This document shows positions 12,473-24,109 of a stretch of DNA of 64,000 bases, one piece after another; positions within the stretch are counted from its first letter, which is position 1, and every line of letters begins with the position of its first letter. This DNA comes from Osedax fenrisi (taxonomy: Eukaryota > Annelida > Polychaeta > Sabellida > Siboglinidae): NCBI GenBank assembly GCA_964019155.1, contig OZ025241.1, positions 2,540,559-2,604,558 on the forward strand, in the 5' to 3' direction. The position numbers and the translations under genes are program-made. The notes beneath the pieces are model-generated. The model was given only the letters and a program-made list of their open reading frames with translations, was not told the origin of the DNA and did not search any database.

Positions 12473-12599
12473 TTCAAATCTTTTAATAATAATTTAAAAT
12501 AAGTTAGCGAAGAAAAAAATGAGATATTAATTAATTAATTACTATTAATAATAATAAATTAATTAATAAATAATTATTATTAATTAATTTAATTATTAA

Positions 12600-12860
12600 T
12601 TATAATAATTAATAAATAATTATAATAATTAATAAATAATTATAATAATTAATAAATAATTATAATAATTAATAAATAATTATAATAATTAATAAATAAT
12701 TATAATAATTATTAAATAATTATAATAATTAATAAATAATTATAATAATTAATAAATAATTATAATAATTAATAAATAATTTTAATAATTAATAAATAAT
12801 TATAATAATTAATAAATAATTATAATAATTAATAAATAATTATAATAATTAATAAATAAT
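12600..12860. repeat. 20-bp tandem repeat array
   Basis: About 13 nearly identical units of TATAATAATTAATAAATAAT, with degenerate copies on both sides (to about 13130). It forms the core of the TIR element. Confidence 0.9.
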
Positions 12861-13213
12861 TATTATTAATTAATAATTATAATAATTAATTTATAAATAA
12901 TTATTAAATAATTATAATAATTAATAAATAATTATAATAATTAATAAATAATTATTATTAATTAATAATTATAATAATTAATTTATAAATAATTATTAAT
13001 TAATAAATTATAATTAAATAATTAATAATTATTAAAATAATATATAATTAATTATTATTAATTAATAATAATTATTGATAAATAATTATTAATTAATAAA
13101 TTATAATTGAATAATTAACAATAAATAATTATTAATTACTTGAATTATTGAATACGTTACTATTCTAATAATCATATATATCAGTATAGTATACTAATAT
13201 ATTTAGTAAAGGT

Positions 13214-13260
13214 GTAAGAGGAATCCTACATACTATATATATATATATATATATACCACA

Positions 13261-13296
<36 letters not shown>
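13214..13296. repeat. two (TA)n microsatellites
   Basis: TA arrays at about 13214-13254 and 13263-13296 separated by a short unique stretch, inside the TIR element. Confidence 0.9.
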
Positions 13297-13297
<1 letters not shown>

Positions 13298-13477
13298 ATA
13301 GTGTCAACTATTTATTCAAAATGTACTTGTAGACAAATATAGTTTTAAACGGTTTATGAATTAACATTTTTATTTATTAGTACAGAGTATAAATCATTTA
13401 AACTTAATCTAATGATATTCCTTCAGGAATATGCAGAATATACGTATTCATTTTTAAATATTGTTAATGGATAATAA

Positions 13478-13500
13478 ATCAAGGACACGGTGTCCTTGAT
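13478..13500. repeat. perfect 11-bp-arm hairpin
   Basis: ATCAAGGACAC (13478-13488), one G, then its exact reverse complement (13490-13500). Confidence 0.8.
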
Positions 13501-13792
13501 AACATTATTCTATTTTAAATATATTATCATATAGGTGGCATAACATAATCGAATTAATATTATCTATTCATTTTAATGGATATTTTTAAATAGTTGAAAG
13601 AAAATTATTACATAATTATGTTAATCGATAATTACCCGAACAATTACCCGACATGATATCCGAACCGAAACTAAATTAAAAATAAAGATTTGAGACCATC
13701 AAATCTTTCCAAATACCCGAAAATTAAAGATTTGAACCGAACCGAAAAAAAAAGATTTGAGATTTGATATTTGAGATTTGAAATTTTACAGC

Positions 13793-13794
<2 letters not shown>

Positions 13795-13848
<54 letters not shown>
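13795..13848. repeat. (TA)n microsatellite
   Basis: Long TA array at the right edge of the TIR element. Confidence 0.95.
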
Positions 13849-13859
<11 letters not shown>

Positions 13860-14000
13860 AGGGCATGTATATGTGTTTGGTTTATTACATTGTTATCAAA
13901 GTATACTTTGCAAATAAGCTATTCGCTATTATCTATAATTACATGAACATTGATAAATGTATAAACAAATAAAATAAAGTGGTGTAGCTCTTGTATACTG

Positions 14001-14792
14001 TATAACTACAGTTATTATATTAACTCTAATTATACTATATTATATTATAATAGTTTAGTAAATACATAATTAGGTAATAAGGTAAATAGGGTTGATTACC
14101 TATTTGAATTTATTAATATCTAAATTTCATAAATCAGATTTTATTTTATATTTTATTAAATAAAACGTATTATTTGGTCAATTTTGTATTTCAAAAAATA
14201 TAATCCTAGAATAAATAGAACTTGGAATTTAAAAAATTAATTTAGTTAAATTATTAATAATTAATATAAATTATATTTAAGCTAGTTTAGAGAGAAAAGC
14301 TTTTCTATCCAGATTTTATAATATATATATATATATATATACATAGATTAGATTCAAACATTAAAATGTATATATATATATATATACATTGCATTAAAAT
14401 ATATACATTTATATACATTTATATATATATATATACATTTTAATGTTTGAATCTAATCTATGTATATATATATATATTATAAAATCTGGATAGAAAAGCT
14501 TTTCTCTCTAAACTAGCTTAAATATAATTTATATTAATTATTAATAATTTAACTAAATTAATTTTTTAAATTCCAAGTTCTATTTATTCTAGGATTATAT
14601 TTTTTGAAATACAAAATTGACCAAATAATACGTTTTATTTAATAAAATATAAAATAAAATCTGATTTATGAAATTTAGATATTAATAAATTCAAATAGGT
14701 AATCAACCCTATTTACCTTATTACCTAATTATGTATTTACTAAACTATTATAATATAATATAGTATAATTAGAGTTAATATAATAACTGTAG

Positions 14793-14797
<5 letters not shown>
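14001..14797. repeat. giant inverted repeat, arms about 385 bp
   Basis: The left arm (14001 to about 14386) and the right arm (about 14412 to 14797) are reverse complements with essentially no substitutions; the only differences seen are (TA)n lengths. The spacer is about 25 bp. The arms are AT-rich, non-coding and match no other element in the window. It may be a very recent inverted duplication, a foldback element, or a sequencing/assembly fold-over. Confidence 0.9.
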
Positions 14798-14866
<69 letters not shown>

Positions 14867-14916
14867 TGCATTAAAATATATACATTTATATACATTTATA
14901 TATATATATATATATA
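14797..14916. repeat. (TA)n array plus second copy of the palindrome loop
   Basis: About 66 bp of TA is followed by TACATTGCATTAAAATATAT and its continuation (14862-14910), the same sequence that fills the loop of the preceding palindrome (14385-14430). Confidence 0.8.
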
Positions 14917-14978
14917 TAACTACAAATATAAAATACGCTCTTAAAGAGTATATATTAATTATAATTAATAGGAAATAT

Positions 14979-15006
14979 TAGGCTATAGGCTATAGCCTAT
15001 AGCCTA
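14979..15006. repeat. 28-bp perfect palindrome
   Basis: TAGGCTATAGGCTA followed by its exact reverse complement. Confidence 0.85.
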
Positions 15007-16507
15007 GTCATATTTATTATAGTAAACTATAAATAAATCTTTACAAATTTAAACTATAAATAACTAATGAATATGCGTAATTATGGTCGCATTACACGTA
15101 TACGTCAACATGTATAGATGCGTATGGATATTATTATATATTACATATTATAGATATATATATATATATATCTATATATATGTAAAATATACATTGTATA
15201 TATATTACACATGCATAGTATTGAAAAAGCCCCTAGGCAAAAGGCTATTGTGTTCGGCAGTTCGACACTATAGATGAGATTGCCAGTAATGTTTAATTTT
15301 AATATGCAAGTGTTTAAATAAATTCCACTGAAATAATTGAAATACAATTCAATTTTATACAAGGTTATATTTACAAAGTTTATAGAGAGCTATTGTGAGT
15401 ATAATTGTAGATTAGTTTTAATAAACACTATATATACATATATGTACAGTGTGGCTCAGTTGGCTATAGCCTTATAAGGTGTCATGTAGTGTAGGGTTAA
15501 ATGGGTTATTAATAACATCTTTATAAATAGTTAGAGTTAGCGTTTTGTATTAACTAGAGAACATTATTAATTGAATTAAAAAAAAAATAATAATTGTAAC
15601 CAAAGCATTAAAGTTTAATATTGAATATATCGAATATTAACATGGAGGAGATATAAGGTATTTTGAAACTTCGAATTATCATATTAACCATTGTTTGTTG
15701 AGTTATATCTTAAACTAGATTTTGAATTAAATATTTATAAGAAAATATCTATAAGAAAAATTGTGTAATATTTGTGTTCGATTATCCAGGAAATTCCAGG
15801 AAATTTCGGGAAAAAAATTATTTTACTTTTAATATATAAAGTTATAATAAAATATAAAATTATATATCTTTTAATATAATAATAATTATACAACATTAAT
15901 ATTACAATACATTTATTAATTTATAATATACAAATGGTAATTCATTAACTATTTTAATGTACATTTAAGTAACATTTTATATTTGAAAAAAAAAGTTTGA
16001 GAAATATTTTTTTAAATTTGTTAATCGACTGGATTAATAATATAGTTATTTAAATGAATTCATTCATTCAAGAATTTGTAACTCATATTTCAGATATTAT
16101 CGTCAACAAATCTGATACAAAATAATTTACAACATTTTTATTTTATTAATAACACATTATATTATATATTATAATAATAATGTATGATCATTAAATAGTA
16201 GCATTTAATAATTGAAAGAGAATTAATAGTTAGCTCTATTTTAAAATTATATGTTTATAATGTAATTGGAACGTGAATTAAATATATGAATTATGGAATT
16301 TTTTATTTTTTTATATTAAAATATTTATAAGAATGTTTAAAAGCTCTTTTTTGCCGCACGTCGAATACCGCCTATATACTTAAAAAAGTATACCATATAT
16401 GGTATATATATCATATATATGATATATGGTTATCTTACTATATGCTACTATAGTGGCAAATATACTTAATACTTTATATTATATGTTCTCTATCAATACC
16501 TGTAATA
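15007..16507. other. AT-rich DNA, mostly featureless
   Basis: It contains a short SINE-head-like stretch (GTGTGGCTCAGTTGGCTA near 15450) without a box B, and nested ATACCATATATGGTAT and ATATCATATATATGATAT palindromes near 16388-16432. A 70-base patch at about 15200-15270 has an open minus frame but no solid splice sites. Confidence 0.5.
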
Positions 16508-16690
16508 ATTCAACCGACTTAACACGGGTTCAAGCCACGTCATCACTATTAAAATAGGTCTTAACATAATATTTAGAATTGATCTTATATAATCGTGTAT
16601 ATAATAATTAGGTTATCATTAACATCGTGGATGGCAAAACATGATAGCGGTTTCGAATGGACAGTATAGCCAGTTGGTTATAAGTATTAA
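16508..16690 (+). mobile_element. tRNA-derived SINE, 5'-truncated copy
   Basis: Starts inside the tRNA-like head with a box B-like ACGGGTTCAAGCC, then the same body as the next SINE (GGTCTTAACATAATATTTAG, ATGATAGCGGTTTCGAATGG). The head with box A is missing. Confidence 0.75.
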
Positions 16691-16698
16691 TATATTAA

Positions 16699-17010
16699 CT
16701 GCCTGTGTGGCTCAGTGGCTATACATATGTCTATAACCATTATAATGCGTCAGACACACAAGCAGTTACGACACGGGTTCGACCCTCATCCGGACCATTA
16801 ATTATTTTATAAAATGGGTCTTAAAATATTATTTAGAAGTGATCTTATATAATTGTGTATAAATAAATGATCGGCACTCGTTAAAACTATGGACGACATA
16901 ACATGATAGCGGTTTCGAATGGACATTTGGTTATAAGTAAACATACTTCATCTAAGTTCCTGGATGAAAGGAGCCAACCTAAATAAAATAGCAATACAAA
17001 TAGGTACATT
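16699..17010 (+). mobile_element. tRNA-derived SINE, full-length copy
   Basis: The tRNA-like head starts CTGCCTGTGTGGCTCAGTGG. Its pol III box A (TGGCTCAGTGG) is at 16708-16718 and box B (GGTTCGACCC) at 16776-16785. A unique body follows and a tail rich in AATAAAATAGCAATA. A second, truncated copy of the same family lies directly upstream in the same direction. It encodes no protein and would need LINE-encoded RT in trans. Confidence 0.85.
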
Positions 17011-17132
17011 ATAATGCATTACCAACCGTCTCCATCTTCATTCGTTTCTGTCATGCCACTATCAAAAGTGTCGTCTTTCATATAAGTCAATGTAGAAAGC
17101 GTTGGGATAGCCAAACTAAACATATGTTATGA

Positions 17133-17133
17133 A

Positions 17134-17196
<63 letters not shown>
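17133..17196. repeat. (TA)n microsatellite
   Basis: Uninterrupted TA array of about 60 bp. Confidence 0.95.
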
Positions 17197-17198
<2 letters not shown>

Positions 17199-17329
17199 TT
17201 AAAATAAGATTTTTATTTCCTGTTTAATTATAATAAATATAACATATTTCAACATTTTACTATTGAAAAATTATAAGGATGCAACATAAATCAATAATAG
17301 ATAGGGTCAAATAAGACGGAATATATGTA

Positions 17330-18060
17330 TTTAAATAAATAATCATCTTACCGAACATTCTCGACCTGGTGAGATAGGTAAGGTAAATCAAGTAATCCAG
17401 ATTAAAATGAAAAAACTATGATTACATATTATAAAATGTGTAGGAGAATTCAAGTATATAGGTAGTTATATTGGTTCAACTCAACATGATGTATACGTAA
17501 GCATGCATCGGGAGTACGAGGGCAGCGTTGAATAGCCTGAACAGAATTTAGAAATCAACGCTATCAAAATAAACATAGTCTAGGTTAAAAAAAAGTCCAT
17601 TCTTATATACGGCTATATCTTGGACTTTAATAGTATTATTACATACGCAAGTTGATGGATATACGCTCATGATGCGATATACATTAATAAACAACGGATA
17701 GATCATCTAACGAATAAGGAGTTGTACTTTCAAGAATAACCGATGAAATACGTGAACTATAAATACCTTATATGACATTCTGAACTCACTGATGGTGAAG
17801 CGTACACGATATATGACTACCCCTATTAGGGTATATTACCCCTATTAGGGTATATTACCCCTATTAGGGTATATTACCCCTATTACCCATACACGGACGG
17901 ATATCACGACGTCAACCTTTAATCATAATAGTAGACCAACTAAGATCTGAGTACTAGTGAGGAACAACTAGCTGCGTTGAGTCATAGCTATGGATCGAAG
18001 TCACGTGTTAATGGGCGCCACCTGGTGATGTAACAACAATAAGAACATATGAGCTAGCTT
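17330..18060 (+). pseudogene. RTE-like LINE C-terminal fragment
   Basis: Broken plus-strand frames give EFKYIGSYIGSTQHDV, then ILIYGY, RIDHLTNKELY, TDITTSTFNHNSRPTK and AMDRSHVLMGATW, in the order of the thumb and C-terminal region of RTE-like LINEs. It is the same family type as the minus-strand copy at 18.7-21.8 kb, heavily mutated, with no endonuclease or palm. Confidence 0.65.
17819..17890. repeat. 19-bp tandem repeat
   Basis: About 3.7 copies of ACCCCTATTAGGGTATATT, expanded inside the decayed LINE. Each unit contains the inverted pair CCCCTA/TAGGG. Confidence 0.9.
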
Positions 18061-18103
18061 ATCGTATAAGATTTGGAAAACATCAACAAAAACGAGTAGA
18101 TAT

Positions 18104-18104
<1 letters not shown>

Positions 18105-18137
<33 letters not shown>
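18105..18137. repeat. (TA)n microsatellite
   Basis: TA array. Confidence 0.9.
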
Positions 18138-18141
<4 letters not shown>

Positions 18142-18470
18142 TATAATAGAAAATCATATAGGTATATATATCTAAGTCATGTTAGTCAATTATAAATATT
18201 CTAGTAATAACTTTTCACTGATTAGCGTTATATTAGTAGATTATAAAATGTGTTTCAAGTTTTATATTTGTTAACATCGCTAATATTAATACGTATCCGT
18301 ATTCATAACGAAAATTAACCTTTACTAATACTGCAACTAACGTAGAGCTGTAATCTACATGTATTGCATAATGATAGAAGATGATTTAATATTTATATTT
18401 ATATATATATATATAATATATATAAGTGGGTGTGTATGTGTATTTAATGATAAACTTGTAGATAATATAC

Positions 18471-18581
18471 GTATGAACACGGGGAATAGTGAAGTCTTCG
18501 TATTGTTTGTTCGTTAGTTCGTACTGCTGACTCGCAAATTTTGAATCAAATTTACGTAATAAATCATTTAAATTCTCCACT
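18471..18581 (-). CDS. possible internal exon, unknown product
   Basis: Minus strand: acceptor-like TTATCACAG, then 111 bases encoding VENLNDLLRKFDSKF followed by ASQQYELTNKQYEDF, ending in a donor-like AC|GTATAT. Only this frame is open and it is undecayed. The exon would start after two bases of a split codon and end with two, so it is phase-symmetric. The peptide is hydrophilic and not recognised. Host origin is inferred. Confidence 0.35.
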
Positions 18582-18999
18582 CTGTGATAATGTGATATTA
18601 CTACAGATACACATTATTAATTTATCAGATTTATTTTCTAAAAATTAAATCCAGCTATATTATTTATTATAAATATTTATTTATTCATGTAATGATTTAT
18701 AATTTACCTATATATGTATATATATATATTTATTTATTACACCAAGGACTTAGAGTAAGCGTGATTTTAAACATGTTATTGATGAGAGATCATTACCAAG
18801 ATATATTTAGGATGGCACGTATCATTCGAGTATAATTTCATTGAGTTTTTTTCAAAAGTTATGTTAGAGTCCATCTAACAGAACCATATATTAACACAGT
18901 TTCTCTGAAAAAGTTTCTTTACATTTTATCAGGTAGTCTAGATTTCCATATAGAGTTCAATTATTTAAGGCTGCCCAGCTTTTAGCTAATCTTATATAA

Positions 19000-19046
19000 C
19001 AATCAATATATATATGTATATATATATCAATATATATTGATATATT
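19000..19046. repeat. TA/TG microsatellite inside LINE coding sequence
   Basis: A TATATG/TATATC-rich tract between the codons for QQKNIS and CYIRLAKSWAALNN of the minus-strand LINE thumb. It keeps the frame open (reads IYIDIYIHIYI). Confidence 0.75.
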
Positions 19047-19144
19047 TTTCTGTTGACTGAATGTAGCCCCAATATATTTAATATCATAAAATTCTTTAAT
19101 ATTCTTACCAGATAGGCTTTTTATAACTTCATTTATTCCTTGAT

Positions 19145-20252
19145 TTATACTGCTGAATTTCGTCTTTCCAGTATGCAGTATAGCCAAATTTCTTTTGCAG
19201 CCTTTTCAATTTTTTGTAAAAATATTATTGCTTCATTGGTTTTTTCGGTTACTATAGCTAGATCATCCGCATAGTCCACATCTGTATTTTTTATTGCTGG
19301 ATATCTTTTGCTCCTCTTCTCAATGAGAGTAAACCCAATATCATTATTTCGTTCTAATACCTTCTTCAAAATATAGTCAAGAAAAATTATGAAAAGAAAA
19401 GGAGAACGTGTATCACATTACAAAACTCCACTCGAGATTTTTATGAAGTCAGTACACCATCGACAGTTCTCACAATAGATTTAGTATTTTTGTATACTAC
19501 CATGATAGAACTTATTATCTCACCTGGTATACCGTAGGCATTGAGATTCTCTGCCATCTTTCCTCTATGTATGGAATCGAAAGCTTTGGAGAAATCGATG
19601 AAAAGGATAGTAGCTTTCAGATTTATTGCATTTGTGCCTTCGATAATTCTTCTAACCGTAAGTATTTGCCCAGAGGTAGATCTCTTAATTCTAAAACCAT
19701 TCTGATTTGTTTGTAATATAATATCTACCGCATGCCTTATTCTATTTAGTAACTTTAGATTGTATATCATTGCAGCTATGCATGTCAAATTAATGCCACG
19801 ATAGTTGTTTGTAGAGCTCAGATTTCCCTTCTTTGGTAAAGGTATTATACAACCTTTATTACATATATCGATTGGATCTTGTTCATATACTTTATTGCAG
19901 CAGATTAATAAAAATCTTGAAATTCATTTATTTTCCAGATTTCTATAGGAATTTCATCCAGTCCGCATGCCTTTCTATTTTGTATAGTGTTTATTGCTTT
20001 TAATAGTTCATATTTTGTAAAAATGGCAGTTTCTATATTTAAACGATTTGTAATTTTTGATATAGTTGAAACGGTTATTTCAGGTGGATTTCCAAGAATA
20101 TCATTTAAGTGATTATGCCACACAATTACTCTTTCTTCAAAACTTAATGCTTTTATCTTAGCTTTTATTGCTCTTTTTTCTTCCACTAACATCTTTAACT
20201 GCTTTCCAATACATAGATGACTTTTTGTTTGATACTGCCATCTTGATTTCAT
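19145..20252 (-). pseudogene. LINE reverse transcriptase remnant
   Basis: Three open blocks in order on the minus strand. Fingers: ELLKAINTIQNRKACGLDEI, about 20040-19950. Fingers/palm: TNQNGFRIKRSTSGQILTV and ILFIDFSKAFDSIHRGKM, 19788-19441. Palm: DIGFTLIEKRSKRYPAI and TDVDYADDLAIVTEKTNEA, 19369-19145. YADD is intact. The thumb resumes in another frame at 19187-18957 and carries a TA microsatellite inside it. Confidence 0.8.
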
Positions 20253-20929
20253 CTATTTTCGCTCGAATGTAGATTTTTGTTCTGTATCATATGTATCATA
20301 GAGTAATTTATGTGCCTTAATTATAAGACTCAGTAGTTTCTTCAGCTGGACAAGAGTTTTTTAATTGTGAGGCTTCATGAATATTTTTCTTTTTAAACAT
20401 ATATAGGATTTTAAACATATTACTATTGATTCTCCCAAGGTGTTCTCTTTTTTAATTTTTCTTTAATCGGTATTTATCTTGCAATTTCTCTGAACGAAGT
20501 CTCGAAATGTTCAGATATGATATTGGTTGATATATTCGATGTGTTGCCATAAGTATATCAAACTTGTTTATGACTTCATTCACAAATCTATTTTGGATAT
20601 CAGGTTTGTTAAGACTTGTCCCATCATGATTTGCTGTTTTATTTGTCTTCCTTTTATTTGATCTTAGGAATAATTTAAATGTGCAGTTAGTATGCGATGG
20701 TCTGATGCTACGCTTTCAAAAGAGCAAAAAGCTCTGCAGTTTTTGCTACTATTTTTCCATTTTTTATTTATCATTATGTAATCAAGCTGAACTTTATTTC
20801 CGTTTGGTAACTTGTGTATTCATAGTTGACCCTTCCTTTTTTGATAAAGTGTATTTAGACATAATACATTATTTTCTCAAATATAATCTTTAAGCAAATT
20901 CCATTTATATTTGATTCTTCATGCAGTGC

Positions 20930-21440
20930 GAACTTGAAACCATGTTGAATACCTATATGTATCTATAGATGAGCATTACAATCGCCGGATATGATTAAAA
21001 TATTGTGTTTTGGAATTTGTCTTGTGGTAGAGGTTATATTTTCATAGAAATTTCAATTGGATAACATCCACTTGTTGGACTATAACATACTATGATAGAT
21101 GTTTGTGGATTTCATTAAAGTTTAATATCATTGTTCTTTTGGATACTACATCGACATATGCTAAATAATTATATGATAGCTTGTTTGTCAGTATTTCAAT
21201 TCCAAATGTAGCTGCATTTACGTTATTTCTCCATGTTAAGCAAGTTATCAGACGCTAATATCACAGTGAACGTTCCTTTGTATCTACCCCTTCGTGGATA
21301 AGCCTATGTTCTTGTAGGCAGATTATATCGTGATTTGTTGCTTTTGCAGATGCAATAAATTCTGAAATTTTACTTTCCTTTTTTATAGTTCGTACATTGC
21401 ACGTAGCAATACGGATATCCATCTTCGCCTTCATGAGTGA
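20930..21440 (-). pseudogene. LINE endonuclease remnant
   Basis: Starts with an ATG at about 21434 in MKAKMDIRIATCNVRT, followed by KISEFIASAKATNHDIICLQ and EHRLIH, then a stop. Later frames give NILIISGDCNAHL (the GD-N-H motif) near 20985. The Asn, Glu and Asp motifs of the AP-type endonuclease are visible, but the frame is broken. Confidence 0.65.
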
Positions 21441-21849
21441 TTTATTTTTTATTGAATTTGAATTAGGCTTTGAATTTGAATTTGAGTTTGAGCGATGCGG
21501 GATGACATTGTTGTTTGGAGAGTATACTCTAAAAAATAAATCACTATAGTCATGTTTGCTTTCGGTAGATGAATAAAATATGCGGTCGCTACTACATACA
21601 CATTTGCGTAACCCTGCTCGGGTGGCTAAATATATACTATGCCTTGCAAAAGGGCAGCCTGGATTTTGTTCAGCACCGCTTATTGGTTATTCGTAGCTAA
21701 CCAGTATATCTAATGGCCGATCCCCTATCCGTAACATGTGGAGCCGGTGGATTGGAGTTATCATCACCGCATCACCACCTCAATTCGATTCATCACGTAT
21801 CGCTACGGATATAGATGAAGAAATGTGGGCCGGATATCCAACGGAAACC

Positions 21850-23380
21850 GAGCTCTCTATATTATATCCACAATTACATTGGAGTAACGAAATTTATGGA
21901 TTTTTTTAAATTAATATTTTTTTTTAAAACGCTTCACCAATATTAAACTAAAATATATTTATATCACTAAAATAGTGCCATGAACATTATAGCTATGGAA
22001 GCTGCAAAGTCATGATATTTTCTGGAAAATAAAATCAATATTAACGTACACTGTACGACGTACAGTAATTATATAATAGCTAAAGGTTATATTTAATTTC
22101 ACATTTTTTATTTATATTATTAATATATTAAAAGATATTATTTAATTTTTAAATTACAGTATTTATATTTAAATATCCCACTTAATTTTTATGTTTTTTG
22201 TCCGTGTTTTAACTCGTGTAAAAGCCTGACATTTTACACAATATTTGAAATTATAAACAGTATGTATTTAAAATATAATTATAAGTTAATATATGATATA
22301 GAGTGTAATCTACGATTAGATATAACAATTTATTTACATTTATTTTACAAACAAAATAATCGTTTTATATAAATATTAGATAATTTGTAAGGTGACTAAT
22401 TTACTTGTTTTACGTAGAATAAATGTCCATGCATTACACCGACATAAATCACTATACATAAAAATAAATAATATAGTTTAATTTAACATAAGTTGTAGAA
22501 TAGTATTAATTCTACTATTTATTATAGAATATTATTAAATTCATAAAATTTAAATTAAAAAAAATATTTGTGTATTGGTCGTGTAAATAACAAACTATAT
22601 ATCCGTTTTATACACATATTAAATATTCGTGTATTACACGGACATTTTGTCAATATAATATTCATTTACAAATACATTATTTATTTTTATATTCAAAAAA
22701 TATACTATTTTACCTTTTCTTTATTTTGATATATTGATATATTGATTTAGTAATAGTTTAAATTAATTATCAATTATTATTTTAATTTATATTCAAAGTT
22801 AATATTATGTATTTAATAAATGAAGTTATTATTCATAAATCATAAATCATTTAAGTATCTATGGATTTTAAAACCATCATAATTTCATTTAATTGTTAAC
22901 TTAAACAACTATTATAATCATAGTTATATTGATAATTTAGATAATAAATTTGAAATAATATTATAATGATTACTCATTATTGAATATTGAAACAATGTAT
23001 TTAATATACCAAATATTATTATTATTAAACTTATGTTTTAAATATAACCGATATGTAATTCTATAATACATATGGAATTATAAGTGTATCAATAATATAA
23101 ATGTCTTCAGAATATCGAGTATAAAGAACGTGTATACTAACACGTGTCTCATTAAATGTCCATGTATTACACTGACAAAATGTCCATGTATTACACACGT
23201 TGTATCGGTGCCATATGGCTGTGTAATATACGGACAATTTGTCAGTGTAATACACGAATTTTCTTACACAAAACTTAACTGGGATAGTTTATTAATAAAT
23301 TTGATACTTATACATTATGTTATTAATACATAGATATGCATTATTTTATAATTTCAAAAATAGTAATATTATTTAGTATT
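21850..23380. other. AT-rich DNA with a dispersed inverted motif
   Basis: No gene seen. Copies of a TGTCCGTGTATTACACGGACA-like motif are spread through it (see the next entry). Confidence 0.6.
22195..23262. repeat. dispersed motif around TGTCC-TGTATTACAC-GACA
   Basis: Related copies: TGTCCATGCATTACACCGACA (about 22426), TTCGTGTATTACACGGACA (about 22612), TGTCCATGTATTACACTGACA (about 23156), TGTCCATGTATTACACACG (about 23182), and inverted GTGTAATATACGGACA and GTCAGTGTAATACACGAA (about 23222-23260). Clustered direct and inverted copies suggest the subterminal repeats of a non-autonomous DNA element, but I could not fix its ends. Confidence 0.55.
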
Positions 23381-23589
23381 ATTATCATTATATATATATA
23401 TATATCACTTAATAGAATAATATTAAGATTATTGTTTTAATTGTATAGAATATAAATAATCGTAATACGAACGTATAGTTTTTACTCGGAGTAGATACAA
23501 TTACTCTATTGGCGTAGGCTTCTCCGATAGGGAATGTTCCCACCATCGCTTCGAACGTTCTCAGCATGGTGTGATACTGGTCCTAATAG

Positions 23590-24109
<520 letters not shown>

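Larger units (their letters stand above)
12326..13799. mobile_element. 1.47-kb non-autonomous TIR element
   Basis: The left end TATTAGTGCTGTAAAATTTC... (12326-12349) matches the reverse complement of the right end (13776-13799) over 24 bases with one mismatch. Inside both ends are many subterminal TCAAATCTT motifs, direct on the left and inverted on the right. No transposase frame exists. The TAGNGCTGTAAAA-type TIR and the subterminal motifs suggest a hAT-like MITE; the target duplication cannot be read because both flanks are (TA)n. Confidence 0.7.
18740..21840 (-). mobile_element. RTE-like LINE, near full length, decayed
   Basis: Reading right to left: a 5' UTR (about 21840-21440) with CGGATAGGGGA and GGTTAGCTACGAA blocks like those of the 8.4-kb element; an endonuclease start MKAKMDIRIATCNVRTIKK with CLQEHRL; then RT pieces and a C-terminal piece with VLIYGSVRWTLT. 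Frameshifts and stops are scattered throughout. The total length fits an RTE-type element that has lost all activity. Confidence 0.8.

Noticed and set aside
15200..15270. Exon reading VELPNTIAFCLGAFSIL on the minus strand
   Set aside because: The acceptor is plausible but the donor is weak and the frame runs into TA repeats. Too short to support.
15448..15500. Another SINE head
   Set aside because: It has a box A-like GTGTGGCTCAGTTGG but no box B and no family body.
16699..16790. Functional tRNA gene
   Set aside because: Box A and box B are present, but the cloverleaf is not maintained and the sequence continues into a shared SINE body.
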